DNA of 64,000 nucleotides from Pseudomonas sp. RIT-PI-q (GTDB lineage Bacteria; Pseudomonadota; Gammaproteobacteria; Pseudomonadales; Pseudomonadaceae), in assembly GCF_001297125.1 (NCBI RefSeq), contig NZ_LHPC01000025.1, positions 248,001-312,000 on the forward strand. The letters are read 5' to 3'. The notes under the pieces are model-generated. The model saw only the letters and a list, made by a program, of their open reading frames with translations, was not told the origin of the DNA and did no database searches. Below, in pieces: positions 38,173 to 46,036 of the stretch (its first letter is position 1; the number at the start of each line of letters is the position of its first letter). Both the position numbers and the translations under genes were made by a program.

Positions 38173-38272
38173 TGTAGGAGCGAGCGTGCTCGCGAAAAAC
38201 CTGAGACCGCCACGGGGTGTCAGGTTTATCGCGTTATCGTTGACGATCATCGCGAGCAAGCTCGCTCCTGCA
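38173..38272. repeat. REPIN, TGTAGGAGCGAGCGTGCTCGCGA type
   Basis: Inverted copies at 38173-38195 and 38250-38272, with two point differences. It sits between the convergent radC and binding-protein genes. Confidence 0.85.
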
Positions 38273-38282
38273 GGGCGCCTGG

Positions 38283-39869
38283 CTATTTGAGGTTGACCTT
38301 CGAGTAGTCCTGGCGACCGAAGGGGCTGACCGAGTAACCCTCGACGTCCTCACGCGTCAGCGCGAACGCAGTCGGGTGCGCCAGCGGCAGCCACAGCGCC
38401 TGCTGCTGGATCTGCGCCTGGGCCTGTTCGTAAAGCTTGGTGCGCACACCTTGCTCGCCGGTGGTCTTGCCGGCGCTGATCAGCTTGTCCAGGTCCTGGT
38501 TGCAGTAACGGGCGAAGTTCGTGCCGGATTTGACTGCCGCGCAGGAAAATTGCGGCGTGAGGAAGTTGTCCGGGTCACCGTTGTCGCCAGCCCAGCCCAT
38601 GAACAGCAGGTCGTGTTCACCGGCCTTGGCACGGCGAATCAACTCGCCCCATTCGATCACCCGAATCTCGGCCTGAATGCCGATTTCCGCGAGGTCGGAC
38701 TGAAGCATTTGCGCGCTGAGGCTCGGATTCGGGTTCAGCAGGCTGCCGGAAGGGCGGGTCCAGATCGTGGTCTTGAAGCCGTCCTTGAGCCCGGCCTTGG
38801 CCATCAAGGCTTTGGCCTTTTCTACGTCATGCGGATAACCCGGCAAGCCTTTGGCGTAGCTCCAGGTGTTGGGTGGGTACGGGCCATTGGCGGGCTCGGC
38901 GGTGTCTTCGAAGACGGCTTTGATGTAGTTGGCCTTGTCGAACGCGAGGTTGATCGCCTGGCGCACCTCAGGTTTATCCAGCGGCGGATGCTGGCTGTTG
39001 ATGCCGACGAACGCAGTCATGAAGGCGTCAGTCTTTTCGACTTTCAACGTCGGCTCTTTCAGCGCGGCCTGTACGTCCAGCGGCTTGGGCGACAGGGCGA
39101 TCTGGCACTCATTGCGGCGCAATTTCTGCAAGCGCACGTTGGCGTCCGGCGTGATGGCGAAGATCAGCGGGTCCACCGATGGCTTGCCACGGAAGTAATC
39201 CGGATTGGCCTTGTAGCGGATCGAGGCGTCTTTCTGGAAACGCGTGAAAATGAACGGGCCGCTGCCGATTGGCTGGCTGTTGAGCTTCTCCGGGGTGCCG
39301 GCCTTGAGCAGTTTGTCGGCGTATTCAGCCGAATAGATCGAGGCGAAACCCATGCTCAGGGTCGCGAGGAAGGTCGAGTCCGGGTGATCGAGGGTGAACC
39401 GGATGGTGAGCGGGTCCAGTGCGTCGATCTTCTTGATCAATGCCGGCAACTGCATCGACTGGGCGTGCGGGAAGCCGCTCTGGGCGACTTTGTGCCAAGG
39501 GTGCGCCGGGTCGAGCATGCGGTCGAAGCTGAATTTCACGTCTTCGGCGGTCAGTTCACGGGTCGGGCTGAAGTATTCGGTGCGGTGGAATTTCACCTGC
39601 GGGTGCAGCTTGAACACATAAGTCAGGCCATCCGGCGTGACTTCCCAGCTGTCCGCGAGGCTGGCGACCACTTTGCCGCTGGCCGTGTCGAAGTCCACCA
39701 AACGGTTCATCAGCACATCGGCCGAGGCGTTGGTGGTGGTCAGCGAGTTGTATTGCACCACATCAAACCCTTCCGGGCTGGCCTCGGTGCAGACGCTCAG
39801 GGCGGCGGCAAAAGCCTGTGGGCTCAGCAGAAGCGGGGCAAGCAACAGCGGTAGGGCAGCGAGGCGCAT
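38283..39869 (-). CDS. Periplasmic peptide-binding protein of an ABC transporter (DppA-like)
   Basis: A 528-residue family 5 extracellular solute-binding protein. A signal peptide (ALPLLLAPLLLSPQAFAA) is cut near residue 22. The mature protein starts like DppA (LSVCTEASPEGFDVVQYNS). Two cysteines (VCTEAS near the start, and NECQIALSPK) resemble the DppA disulphide. It should bind di- or oligopeptides or haem. No permease or ATPase gene is beside it, so it is an orphan binding protein sharing a transporter encoded elsewhere. PAO1 has a similar gene here (PA5317 by memory). Confidence 0.92.
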   Translation of the reverse strand: MRLAALPLLLAPLLLSPQAFAAALSVCTEASPEGFDVVQYNSLTTTNASADVLMNRLVDFDTASGKVVASLADSWEVTPDGLTYVFKLHPQVKFHRTEYFSPTRELTAEDVKFSFDRMLDPAHPWHKVAQSGFPHAQSMQLPALIKKIDALDPLTIRFTLDHPDSTFLATLSMGFASIYSAEYADKLLKAGTPEKLNSQPIGSGPFIFTRFQKDASIRYKANPDYFRGKPSVDPLIFAITPDANVRLQKLRRNECQIALSPKPLDVQAALKEPTLKVEKTDAFMTAFVGINSQHPPLDKPEVRQAINLAFDKANYIKAVFEDTAEPANGPYPPNTWSYAKGLPGYPHDVEKAKALMAKAGLKDGFKTTIWTRPSGSLLNPNPSLSAQMLQSDLAEIGIQAEIRVIEWGELIRRAKAGEHDLLFMGWAGDNGDPDNFLTPQFSCAAVKSGTNFARYCNQDLDKLISAGKTTGEQGVRTKLYEQAQAQIQQQALWLPLAHPTAFALTREDVEGYSVSPFGRQDYSKVNLK

Positions 39870-40138
39870 GGTCGGATTCCTTTACAGATCGAAGGCCCAT
39901 CTGCAAGTGCAGTCTGGAAAAGGCTTACCCTAGTGGGCTCTTTTGCAAATGACTATCCCCTTTTTCATTTTAAGGGGAGTATGTGCGATTGTTTTCGGTG
40001 AGCGCTGGCTGAGAAAAATCCTGAATTGGCCTGTTGGTCGATTCTCTGCGACGAGCGGTCTGCATCGACGATAGCCTTTATCCAAGGCGCTCGGCGCCCT
40101 GAAAATGGGGTTTTTATCAACTCAACGCACACGGAATG
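39870..40138. other. Gap upstream of the peptide-binding gene and rpmB
   Basis: About 270 bases with the leftward promoter of the binding-protein gene and sequence preceding the rpmB promoter. AAGGGGAGTATGTG and an AT-rich block (CCCCTTTTTCATTTTAAGGGG, a GGGG/CCCC inverted repeat near 39957-39977) are visible. No gene or RNA was recognised. Confidence 0.4.
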
Positions 40139-40167
40139 TTGTTGCTCTCTAGTCTTTCTGGTATAAA
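40139..40167 (+). promoter_or_regulatory. Sigma70 promoter of rpmB-rpmG
   Basis: TTGTTG (-35, 40139-40144), a 17-base spacer, then TATAAA (-10, 40162-40167). Transcription should start near 40174, leaving a leader of about 140 bases before rpmB. Confidence 0.75.
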
Positions 40168-40237
40168 GCAGCGCTCTTTTCTAGGGGCCCGGTTCCTTCA
40201 CTGTAGGTGTAGCCGGTAAGACCTCTAAAGAAACGCG

Positions 40238-40315
40238 GCGCCTGGCGCCAAATGACTGAGAGATTAAGCGGCCAACCCATGCCGGGTTGGGCATGTGGTT
40301 TTAGAGGGCTGAGGC
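40238..40315 (+). promoter_or_regulatory. Structured rpmB leader with two exclusive hairpins
   Basis: Within the leader, CCAACCC (40272-40278) pairs with GGGTTGG (40284-40290). An overlapping, mutually exclusive helix is CATGCC (40278-40283) with GGCATG (40290-40295). Upstream GGCGCCTGGCGCC forms another strong stem near 40238-40250. Such alternatives are expected of a leader that senses free ribosomal protein, but this is inferred. Confidence 0.45.
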
Positions 40316-40549
40316 ATGTCGAGAGTATGTCAAGTTACCGGTAAGGGTCCGGTGACTGGGAATAACATTTCCCACGCAAACAACAAAACCCGTCGTCGTT
40401 TCCTGCCGAACCTGCAGCATCACCGCTTTTGGGTTGAAGAAGAGAAACGTTTCGTGCGTCTGCGCGTATCTGCCAAAGGCATGCGTATCATCGACAAGCG
40501 TGGCATCACTGTCGTGCTGGCCGAAATCCGCAAAGCTGGCAAGATCTAA
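40316..40549 (+). CDS. rpmB: Ribosomal protein L28
   Basis: A 77-residue L28. [20 protein letters not shown] at the start and the closing [15 protein letters not shown] are characteristic. Only one cysteine is present (residue 5), so it is of the zinc-independent form. It is preceded by a strong promoter and a structured leader, and by AGGGCTGAGGC as ribosome site. rpmG follows 11 bases later. Confidence 0.98.
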   Translation: MSRVCQVTGKGPVTGNNISHANNKTRRRFLPNLQHHRFWVEEEKRFVRLRVSAKGMRIIDKRGITVVLAEIRKAGKI

Positions 40550-40560
40550 GGGAGCTAATC

Positions 40561-40716
40561 ATGCGTGAATTGATTCGTTTGATTTCGAGCGCCGGTACTG
40601 GTCACTTCTACACTACCGACAAGAACAAGCGTACTACCCCGGACAAAATCGAGATCAAGAAATTTGATCCGGTTGTTCGCAAGCACGTGATCTACAAGGA
40701 AGGCAAAATCAAGTAA
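40561..40716 (+). CDS. rpmG: Ribosomal protein L33
   Basis: A 51-residue L33 beginning [19 protein letters not shown] and ending VIYKEGKIK. It has no cysteine pairs, so it is the zinc-free form. The GGGAGC ribosome site follows the rpmB stop closely. The operon ends at the hairpin at 40736. Confidence 0.98.
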   Translation: MRELIRLISSAGTGHFYTTDKNKRTTPDKIEIKKFDPVVRKHVIYKEGKIK

Positions 40717-40735
40717 TTGATTTTTCCGACTGATG

Positions 40736-40770
40736 AAAAAGGCCCGTATCGCGAGATACGGGCCTTTTTT
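40736..40770. terminator. Bidirectional terminator after rpmG
   Basis: A 15-base perfect stem AAAAAGGCCCGTATC (40736-40750), loop GCGA, and its reverse complement ending in T6. It ends the rpmBG operon and can end the convergent cupin transcript. Confidence 0.92.
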
Positions 40771-40805
40771 GTTGCCTGCGGATTGTGCAGTGCCTGTTAG
40801 TGCCC

Positions 40806-40882
40806 CTTCGCGGGCAAGCCTCGCTCCTACAGGGGATTGGTGGCGTTCACAAAACCTGTAGGAGCGAGGCTTGCCCGCGAAG
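40806..40882. repeat. REPIN, TGTAGGAGCGAGGCTTGCCCGCGAAG type
   Basis: Two perfect inverted 25-to-26-base copies (40806-40831 and 40858-40882) with a short 26-base spacer, between the rpmG terminator and the cupin gene. Confidence 0.88.
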
Positions 40883-40907
40883 AGGCCGGCCCAGCTAACA
40901 CAAAACC

Positions 40908-41270
40908 TCAAGCCTTCTGTTCAAACGCCACATAGATCTTGCGGCACGTTTCCAGCACCTCCCAGGTGCCCCGGAACCCGGCCGGGATGACGAAACGGTC
41001 CCCCGCGCGAACGGTCTTGCTGTTGCCGTCGTTATCACGCAGCACGGACACGCCCTGAACGATTTCGCAGTATTCATGCTCGGTAAAATTCACCAGCCAT
41101 TGGCCGACTGCACCTTCCCAAACGCCGGCGTTCAACTGGCCGCAAGGGCTGTTGTAGTGGTTGTACACTACTTGTTCGGGGTCGCCCTTGAGGACTTTCG
41201 CCTGGTCCGGCCGATAGCGATCGGGCTGGGTGGTGGCCTGGCTGAAGTCGACGACATCCTGGATATTCAT
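40908..41270 (-). CDS. Cupin-domain protein near kauB
   Basis: A 120-residue single-domain cupin. Family pattern: ... GQWLVNFTEHEYCEIVQGVSVL ... RAGDRFVIPAGFRGTWEVLE, with EHEYCEIV giving two possible metal ligands. I chose the ATG at 41270 (MNIQDVVDF) with GGGGGA about 10 bases upstream. It has no known enzyme activity. PAO1 has a related gene (PA5314 by memory) near the polyamine genes. It is divergent from kauB. Confidence 0.82.
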   Translation of the reverse strand: MNIQDVVDFSQATTQPDRYRPDQAKVLKGDPEQVVYNHYNSPCGQLNAGVWEGAVGQWLVNFTEHEYCEIVQGVSVLRDNDGNSKTVRAGDRFVIPAGFRGTWEVLETCRKIYVAFEQKA

Positions 41271-41509
41271 TTTGTTGTAATCCCCCGTGATTGCGGCGCG
41301 ATGGCTGAAAAGACCCAAAGTCTATGTTTATTAAAATGAACACTGCAAGGCCGTTTGCCGACCTTGTGTCAAATATATTGAAACAACCCCGGCCACTGGT
41401 TTAGGGTGGCAGGTGCCTTGGGCCGATAAGCAGGCTGGCCGGGCAGAATTCCTGAGACCGCCCGCGAAGACCGCGGGGCGCTCGTATTCAACAAGAGGAG
41501 GACACTCGT

Positions 41510-43003
41510 ATGACCACCCTGACTCGTGCCGATTGGGAACAACGGGCTCGCGATCTGAAGATCGAAGGCCGCGCCTACATCAATGGCGAATACACCGATG
41601 CCGTCTCCAGCGAGACCTTCGAGTGCATCAGCCCGGTCGATGGCCGTCTGCTGGGCAAGATTGCCAGCTGTGACGCCGCCGACGCGCAACGCGCTGTTGA
41701 AAACGCCCGCTCCACGTTCAATTCCGGCGTCTGGTCGCGCCTGGCGCCAACCAAACGCAAAGCCACCATGATCCGTTTCGCCGGCCTGCTCAAACAGCAC
41801 GCCGAAGAACTGGCGCTGCTTGAAACCCTGGACATGGGCAAGCCGATCAGCGATTCCCTGTACATCGACGTTCCCGGCGCGGCGCAAGCCCTGAGCTGGA
41901 GCGGCGAAGCCATCGACAAGATCTACGACGAAGTCGCCGCCACTCCGCACGATCAATTGGGTCTGGTCACTCGCGAGCCAGTCGGTGTCGTCGGCGCCAT
42001 CGTGCCGTGGAACTTCCCGTTGATGATGGCCTGCTGGAAACTCGGCCCGGCGCTGTCCACCGGTAACTCGGTGATCCTCAAGCCGTCGGAAAAATCGCCG
42101 CTGACCGCCATCCGCATCGCTGCACTGGCCGTTGAAGCCGGCATTCCGAAAGGCGTGCTGAACGTGTTGCCGGGCTACGGGCACACCGTCGGCAAGGCCC
42201 TGGCCCTGCACAATGACGTGGACACCCTGGTGTTCACCGGTTCGACCAAGATCGCCAAGCAACTGCTGATCTACTCCGGCGAATCGAACATGAAGCGCGT
42301 CTGGCTCGAAGCCGGCGGCAAGAGCCCGAACATCGTGTTCGCCGATGCGCCGGACCTGCAAGCTGCCGCTGAAGCAGCGGCCGGTGCCATCGCCTTCAAC
42401 CAGGGCGAAGTCTGCACCGCCGGTTCGCGTCTGCTGGTCGAGCGTTCGATCAAGGACAAATTCCTGCCGCTGGTGATCGAGGCCCTGAAAACCTGGAAGC
42501 CGGGCAACCCGCTGGACCCGGCGACCAACGTCGGCGCGCTGGTGGACACCCAGCAGATGAACACCGTGCTGTCCTACATCGAATCCGGCCATACCGACGG
42601 TGCCAAACTGGTGGCGGGCGGCAAGCGCATTCTTCAGGAAACCGGTGGCACCTATGTTGAGCCAACAATTTTCGACGGCGTGAGCAACGCGATGAAAATC
42701 GCTCAGGAAGAAATCTTCGGCCCAGTGTTGTCGGTCATCACTTTCGACACAGCCGAAGAAGCCATTGCGATTGCCAACGACACGCCTTACGGCCTCGCCG
42801 CCGCGGTGTGGACCAAAGACATCTCGAAGGCTCACCTGACCGCCAAGGCCCTGCGTGCCGGTAGCGTTTGGGTCAACCAATACGACGGTGGCGACATGAC
42901 TGCGCCGTTCGGTGGCTTCAAGCAGTCCGGCAACGGTCGCGACAAGTCGCTGCACGCGTTCGACAAGTACACCGAGCTGAAGGCGACCTGGATCAAGTTG
43001 TAA
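41510..43003 (+). CDS. kauB: Aldehyde dehydrogenase of amine catabolism (KauB/PauC type)
   Basis: A 497-residue NAD(P)-dependent aldehyde dehydrogenase. The glutamate general base is in LEAGGKSPN near residue 266, the catalytic cysteine in NQGEVCTAGSR near residue 303, and the NAD loop in FTGSTKIAKQ. Closest in feel to PAO1 KauB (PA5312), which oxidises 4-guanidinobutyraldehyde and polyamine aldehydes. AGGAGG lies 10 bases before the ATG. Specificity for one aldehyde is inferred from synteny. The upstream 239 bases, shared with the cupin gene, should hold its promoter. Confidence 0.9.
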   Translation: MTTLTRADWEQRARDLKIEGRAYINGEYTDAVSSETFECISPVDGRLLGKIASCDAADAQRAVENARSTFNSGVWSRLAPTKRKATMIRFAGLLKQHAEELALLETLDMGKPISDSLYIDVPGAAQALSWSGEAIDKIYDEVAATPHDQLGLVTREPVGVVGAIVPWNFPLMMACWKLGPALSTGNSVILKPSEKSPLTAIRIAALAVEAGIPKGVLNVLPGYGHTVGKALALHNDVDTLVFTGSTKIAKQLLIYSGESNMKRVWLEAGGKSPNIVFADAPDLQAAAEAAAGAIAFNQGEVCTAGSRLLVERSIKDKFLPLVIEALKTWKPGNPLDPATNVGALVDTQQMNTVLSYIESGHTDGAKLVAGGKRILQETGGTYVEPTIFDGVSNAMKIAQEEIFGPVLSVITFDTAEEAIAIANDTPYGLAAAVWTKDISKAHLTAKALRAGSVWVNQYDGGDMTAPFGGFKQSGNGRDKSLHAFDKYTELKATWIKL

Positions 43004-43032
43004 GTCGGTTTCCCTAACGACGTAGATCCCCT

Positions 43033-43121
43033 GTGGGAGCGGGCTTGCCCGCGAAGGCGCCGTGACAGCCAACGATGATGTTGGATGTGATGGCCTCTTC
43101 GCGGGCAAGCCCGCTCCCACA
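43033..43121. repeat. REPIN, GTGGGAGCGGGCTTGCCCGCGAAG type
   Basis: Inverted copies at 43033-43056 and 43098-43121. The spacer contains CCAAC...GTTGG, extending the possible stem. It lies between kauB and the MFS gene, both rightward. Confidence 0.88.
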
Positions 43122-43166
43122 TTTGTTTTGTGCCGTCTGAAAATAATATCCACAGGAGCGTGGAAC

Positions 43167-44309
43167 ATGCGTTGGGCGACTTATTTCGCCGTGTTGGCGT
43201 CTGTCTTGAGTGTCGGCCTGGCCCTGGGTGTCAGCATGCCGCTGGTGTCGTTTCGCCTGGAAGGCTGGGGTTATGGCTCGTTCGCCATCGGTGTGATGGC
43301 GGCGATGCCGGCCATTGGCGTATTGCTGGGGGCGAAGATTTCCAGCCATCTGGCGGCGCGCCTCGGCACGGCCAATCTGATGCGCCTGTGCCTGTGGGCC
43401 GGGGCCGTGTCTATCGGCTTGCTGGCGCTGTTGCCGAGCTATCCAGTCTGGCTGGTGCTGCGGCTGATGATCGGGGGGATCCTGACCCTGGTCTTCATCC
43501 TCGGTGAAAGCTGGATCAACCAACTGGTGGTCGAGCAATGGCGCGGACGATTGGTGGCGCTGTATGGCAGCAGCTATGCGCTGAGTCAGCTGGCCGGGCC
43601 GTTGCTGCTGGGGGCTCTGGGCACCGAACACGATTACGGATTCTGGGTCGGTGTCGGTTTGCTGATGACGGCACCGCTCCTGTTGCTGGGCCGCAGCGGC
43701 GCGCCCTCCAGCGAAGCCAGCAGCGTGACCTTCGGCGACTTGCTGACCTTCTGCCGTGGCCTGCCGGCGATTGCCTGGGCGGTGTCGCTGTTCGCGGCGT
43801 TTGAAGCGATGATCCTGACCTTGCTGCCGGTCTATTGCCTGCGTCAGGGCTTCACCACGGAAATTGCGTTGGCGATGGTCAGCACGGTGGTGGTCGGTGA
43901 CGCGTTGTTGCAATTGCCGATCGGCGCGCTGGCGGATCGTCTGTCCCGGCGCACGTTGTTCACCGGGTGCGCGGTGATCTTGCTGCTGTCGAGCCTGGCG
44001 ATTCCGCTGTTGATCGACACGTTGCTGATCTGGCCGCTGTGGGTGCTGTTTGGCGCCAGTGCCGGCGGTTTGTTTACCTTGTCGCTGATTTTGATCGGCG
44101 AGCGTTATCGCGACGATGCGCTGGTGCGGGCCAATGCGCATATCGCGCAGTTGTGGGGGATTGGTTGTCTGGTCGGGCCGCTGGCGGCCGGAGCTGGCAG
44201 CCAGTGGATCAGTGGGCACGCATTGCCGCTGCTGATGGCGGCCGGTGCGTTTGGCCTGGTGATTTTGCTGTCGCGCCAAGGTGCATTTGGCGCCGTGCAA
44301 CCGGCATAG
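43167..44309 (+). CDS. MFS transporter, YcaD/UMF-like
   Basis: A 380-residue major-facilitator protein with about 12 hydrophobic segments. It begins MRWATYFAVLASVLSVGLALG; ALADRLSRRTLF in the middle is the loop between helices 8 and 9, as in the GxLaDRxGRR motif. Substrate unknown. The start at 43167 follows CAGGAGCG. The TAG stop lies inside a long inverted repeat (44308-44409). Confidence 0.88.
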   Translation: MRWATYFAVLASVLSVGLALGVSMPLVSFRLEGWGYGSFAIGVMAAMPAIGVLLGAKISSHLAARLGTANLMRLCLWAGAVSIGLLALLPSYPVWLVLRLMIGGILTLVFILGESWINQLVVEQWRGRLVALYGSSYALSQLAGPLLLGALGTEHDYGFWVGVGLLMTAPLLLLGRSGAPSSEASSVTFGDLLTFCRGLPAIAWAVSLFAAFEAMILTLLPVYCLRQGFTTEIALAMVSTVVVGDALLQLPIGALADRLSRRTLFTGCAVILLLSSLAIPLLIDTLLIWPLWVLFGASAGGLFTLSLILIGERYRDDALVRANAHIAQLWGIGCLVGPLAAGAGSQWISGHALPLLMAAGAFGLVILLSRQGAFGAVQPA

Positions 44310-44409
44310 ATCAGAAGATCGCAGCCTCGTTTCACTCGACAGCTCCTACAGGGGGAGCGCGTTCTCTGTAGGAGCTGTCGAGTGAAACGAGGCTGCGATC
44401 TTTTGATCT
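44308..44409. repeat. 44-base near-perfect inverted repeat between MFS and PLD genes
   Basis: Arms at 44308-44351 and 44366-44409 differ at one position. The loop is 14 bases. The right arm begins CTGTAGGAGCTGTCGAGTG and continues to the GCTGCGATCTTTTGATCT end. The stop codons of both convergent genes lie at its outer ends, so the repeat is almost the whole intergenic region. It belongs to the same family as 35599-35677 and 32953-33038. Confidence 0.93.
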
Positions 44410-45976
44410 ACAACATTCGCTCAAGTCCGACGGTGGTGCTCATCCACGCATTGAAGCGCCGCCACCAGCTCGCCGGTTCCTTGGTCAGCGTGTGCAGTTT
44501 GCCGTCATCTTCGGTTACCCAAACGATCTGCCCCTGCTCCAGTTTCGCCTGATAACTCAGGGGCGGCGCCATGCCCTGCAAGGCCAGTTCGCGCACATGC
44601 GCGGCCAGCTCCGGGCTATCCACCAAGACGCCGACTTCGGTGTTCCACAGCACCGAGCGCGGGTCGAAGTTGAACGAGCCGATGAAGGATTTTTGCTGGT
44701 CGAAGATCATCGCCTTGCTGTGCAGGCTGGAATCGGAACCTTGTGATGATTTGCTGGCAAACAAATGCGGCCCGCTGCCACCGCCCTCGCCGGGTTGGCG
44801 ACGCAGCTCGAACAACTTCACGCCATGCTCCAGCAGCGCCTTTCGATACGGCGCGTAACCGCCATGCACCGCCGGTACATCTGTGGCTTCCAGTGAGTTG
44901 GTGAGCAAACTCACCGACACCCCGGCATCGGCGCGCCCGGTCAGGTACACCAGCCCCGGTGGGCCGGGTACGAAGTAGGCCGAGATCATGATCAGTTCTT
45001 TGCTGACGCCATTGAGCTCGGGCGCCAATTGTGTGGTCAGCAGCAATTGCGGGTCAGGCTCGCCGTCGGACAGCACCTTGCTCGGTGCGTCCCATAACGC
45101 CTGGTTCCAGGCCCAGATCAACTCCCTGCGCCAGACATCAAGGCGCGGGTGAGTGGCGTAGGTCATCAGTTGCTGATAGAGCGCGTGATTCTGTTTGCGC
45201 GTTTCCTCCAGCGATTCTTCCAGCCGGGTCCGGGTGTTTTGCAGGTCCTTGGCGGTCGGTTTGCTCGAGAGGAATTCGTCGATCGGCTTGCTCAGGGCGC
45301 TGTTCCAGTACTGGTCGAAACTGTGGCCCAGTTGCTCGGCGACCGGGCCGACGCTGAGCATGTCGATGTCGGTGAAATTCAGATTGGGCTCGGCATCGAA
45401 ATACTCGTCGCCCAGATTGCGTCCGCCGACGATGGCCACGCTGTTGTCGGCCAACCACAGCTTGTTGTGCATACGCCGGTGGTGCAGCGACAGGTTGAAC
45501 AGCCGCCCCATGGTTCGCGTCACGCCGGTGCTGCGGCCCAAGTGCAGCGGGTTGAACAGGCGGATCTGGATCTGCGGGTGCGCGGCCAGGGGGGCGATGA
45601 TCCAGTCCAGGCCATCGCTGGTGGTGTCGTCGAGCAGGATGCGCACGCGCACACCACGGTCGGCCGCCTTGAGCAGTTCCTCCACCAGCATCCGCGTGCT
45701 GATGCCGTCATGGACGATGTAGTACTGCAAGTCGAGGCTGCTTTGCGCGTTACGGATCAGTTCGGCACGGGCGGTGAAGGCTTCGGTGCTGTTGGACAGC
45801 AAGCGAAATCCGGACTGCCCCTCATGGGGCGCCGCTTGAGCCTGGATCGAACGGCCGAATGCGGAATCACTGGCGGGCAGCGCCTGGCTCGGTTCGCGCT
45901 GTACGTCGAAGCTGGCGCAACCGCTCAGGAGCGAGGCGAGGAGCAGAAAAGCGAGCAGGGGCTGTCTGACTCTCAC
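44408..45976 (-). CDS. Phospholipase D-family lipoprotein (cardiolipin synthase C-like)
   Basis: A 522-residue protein with a lipoprotein signal (LLAFLLLASLLSGC). Two HKD motifs are present: HHRRMHNKLWLADNS (near residue 165) and SLHSKAMIFDQQKSFIGSFNFDPRS (near residue 415). Members of this group resemble E. coli ClsC (YmdC), which makes cardiolipin from phosphatidylglycerol and phosphatidylethanolamine. The lipobox here suggests the protein is tethered at the envelope. The natural substrate is not shown. Confidence 0.9.
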   Translation of the reverse strand: MRVRQPLLAFLLLASLLSGCASFDVQREPSQALPASDSAFGRSIQAQAAPHEGQSGFRLLSNSTEAFTARAELIRNAQSSLDLQYYIVHDGISTRMLVEELLKAADRGVRVRILLDDTTSDGLDWIIAPLAAHPQIQIRLFNPLHLGRSTGVTRTMGRLFNLSLHHRRMHNKLWLADNSVAIVGGRNLGDEYFDAEPNLNFTDIDMLSVGPVAEQLGHSFDQYWNSALSKPIDEFLSSKPTAKDLQNTRTRLEESLEETRKQNHALYQQLMTYATHPRLDVWRRELIWAWNQALWDAPSKVLSDGEPDPQLLLTTQLAPELNGVSKELIMISAYFVPGPPGLVYLTGRADAGVSVSLLTNSLEATDVPAVHGGYAPYRKALLEHGVKLFELRRQPGEGGGSGPHLFASKSSQGSDSSLHSKAMIFDQQKSFIGSFNFDPRSVLWNTEVGVLVDSPELAAHVRELALQGMAPPLSYQAKLEQGQIVWVTEDDGKLHTLTKEPASWWRRFNAWMSTTVGLERML

Positions 45977-46036
45977 GTGGGATCGTTCCGTTTGGCGGCT
46001 GGGGTCGGCATATGGACGCTGGTTTCCCGAGAAAGG

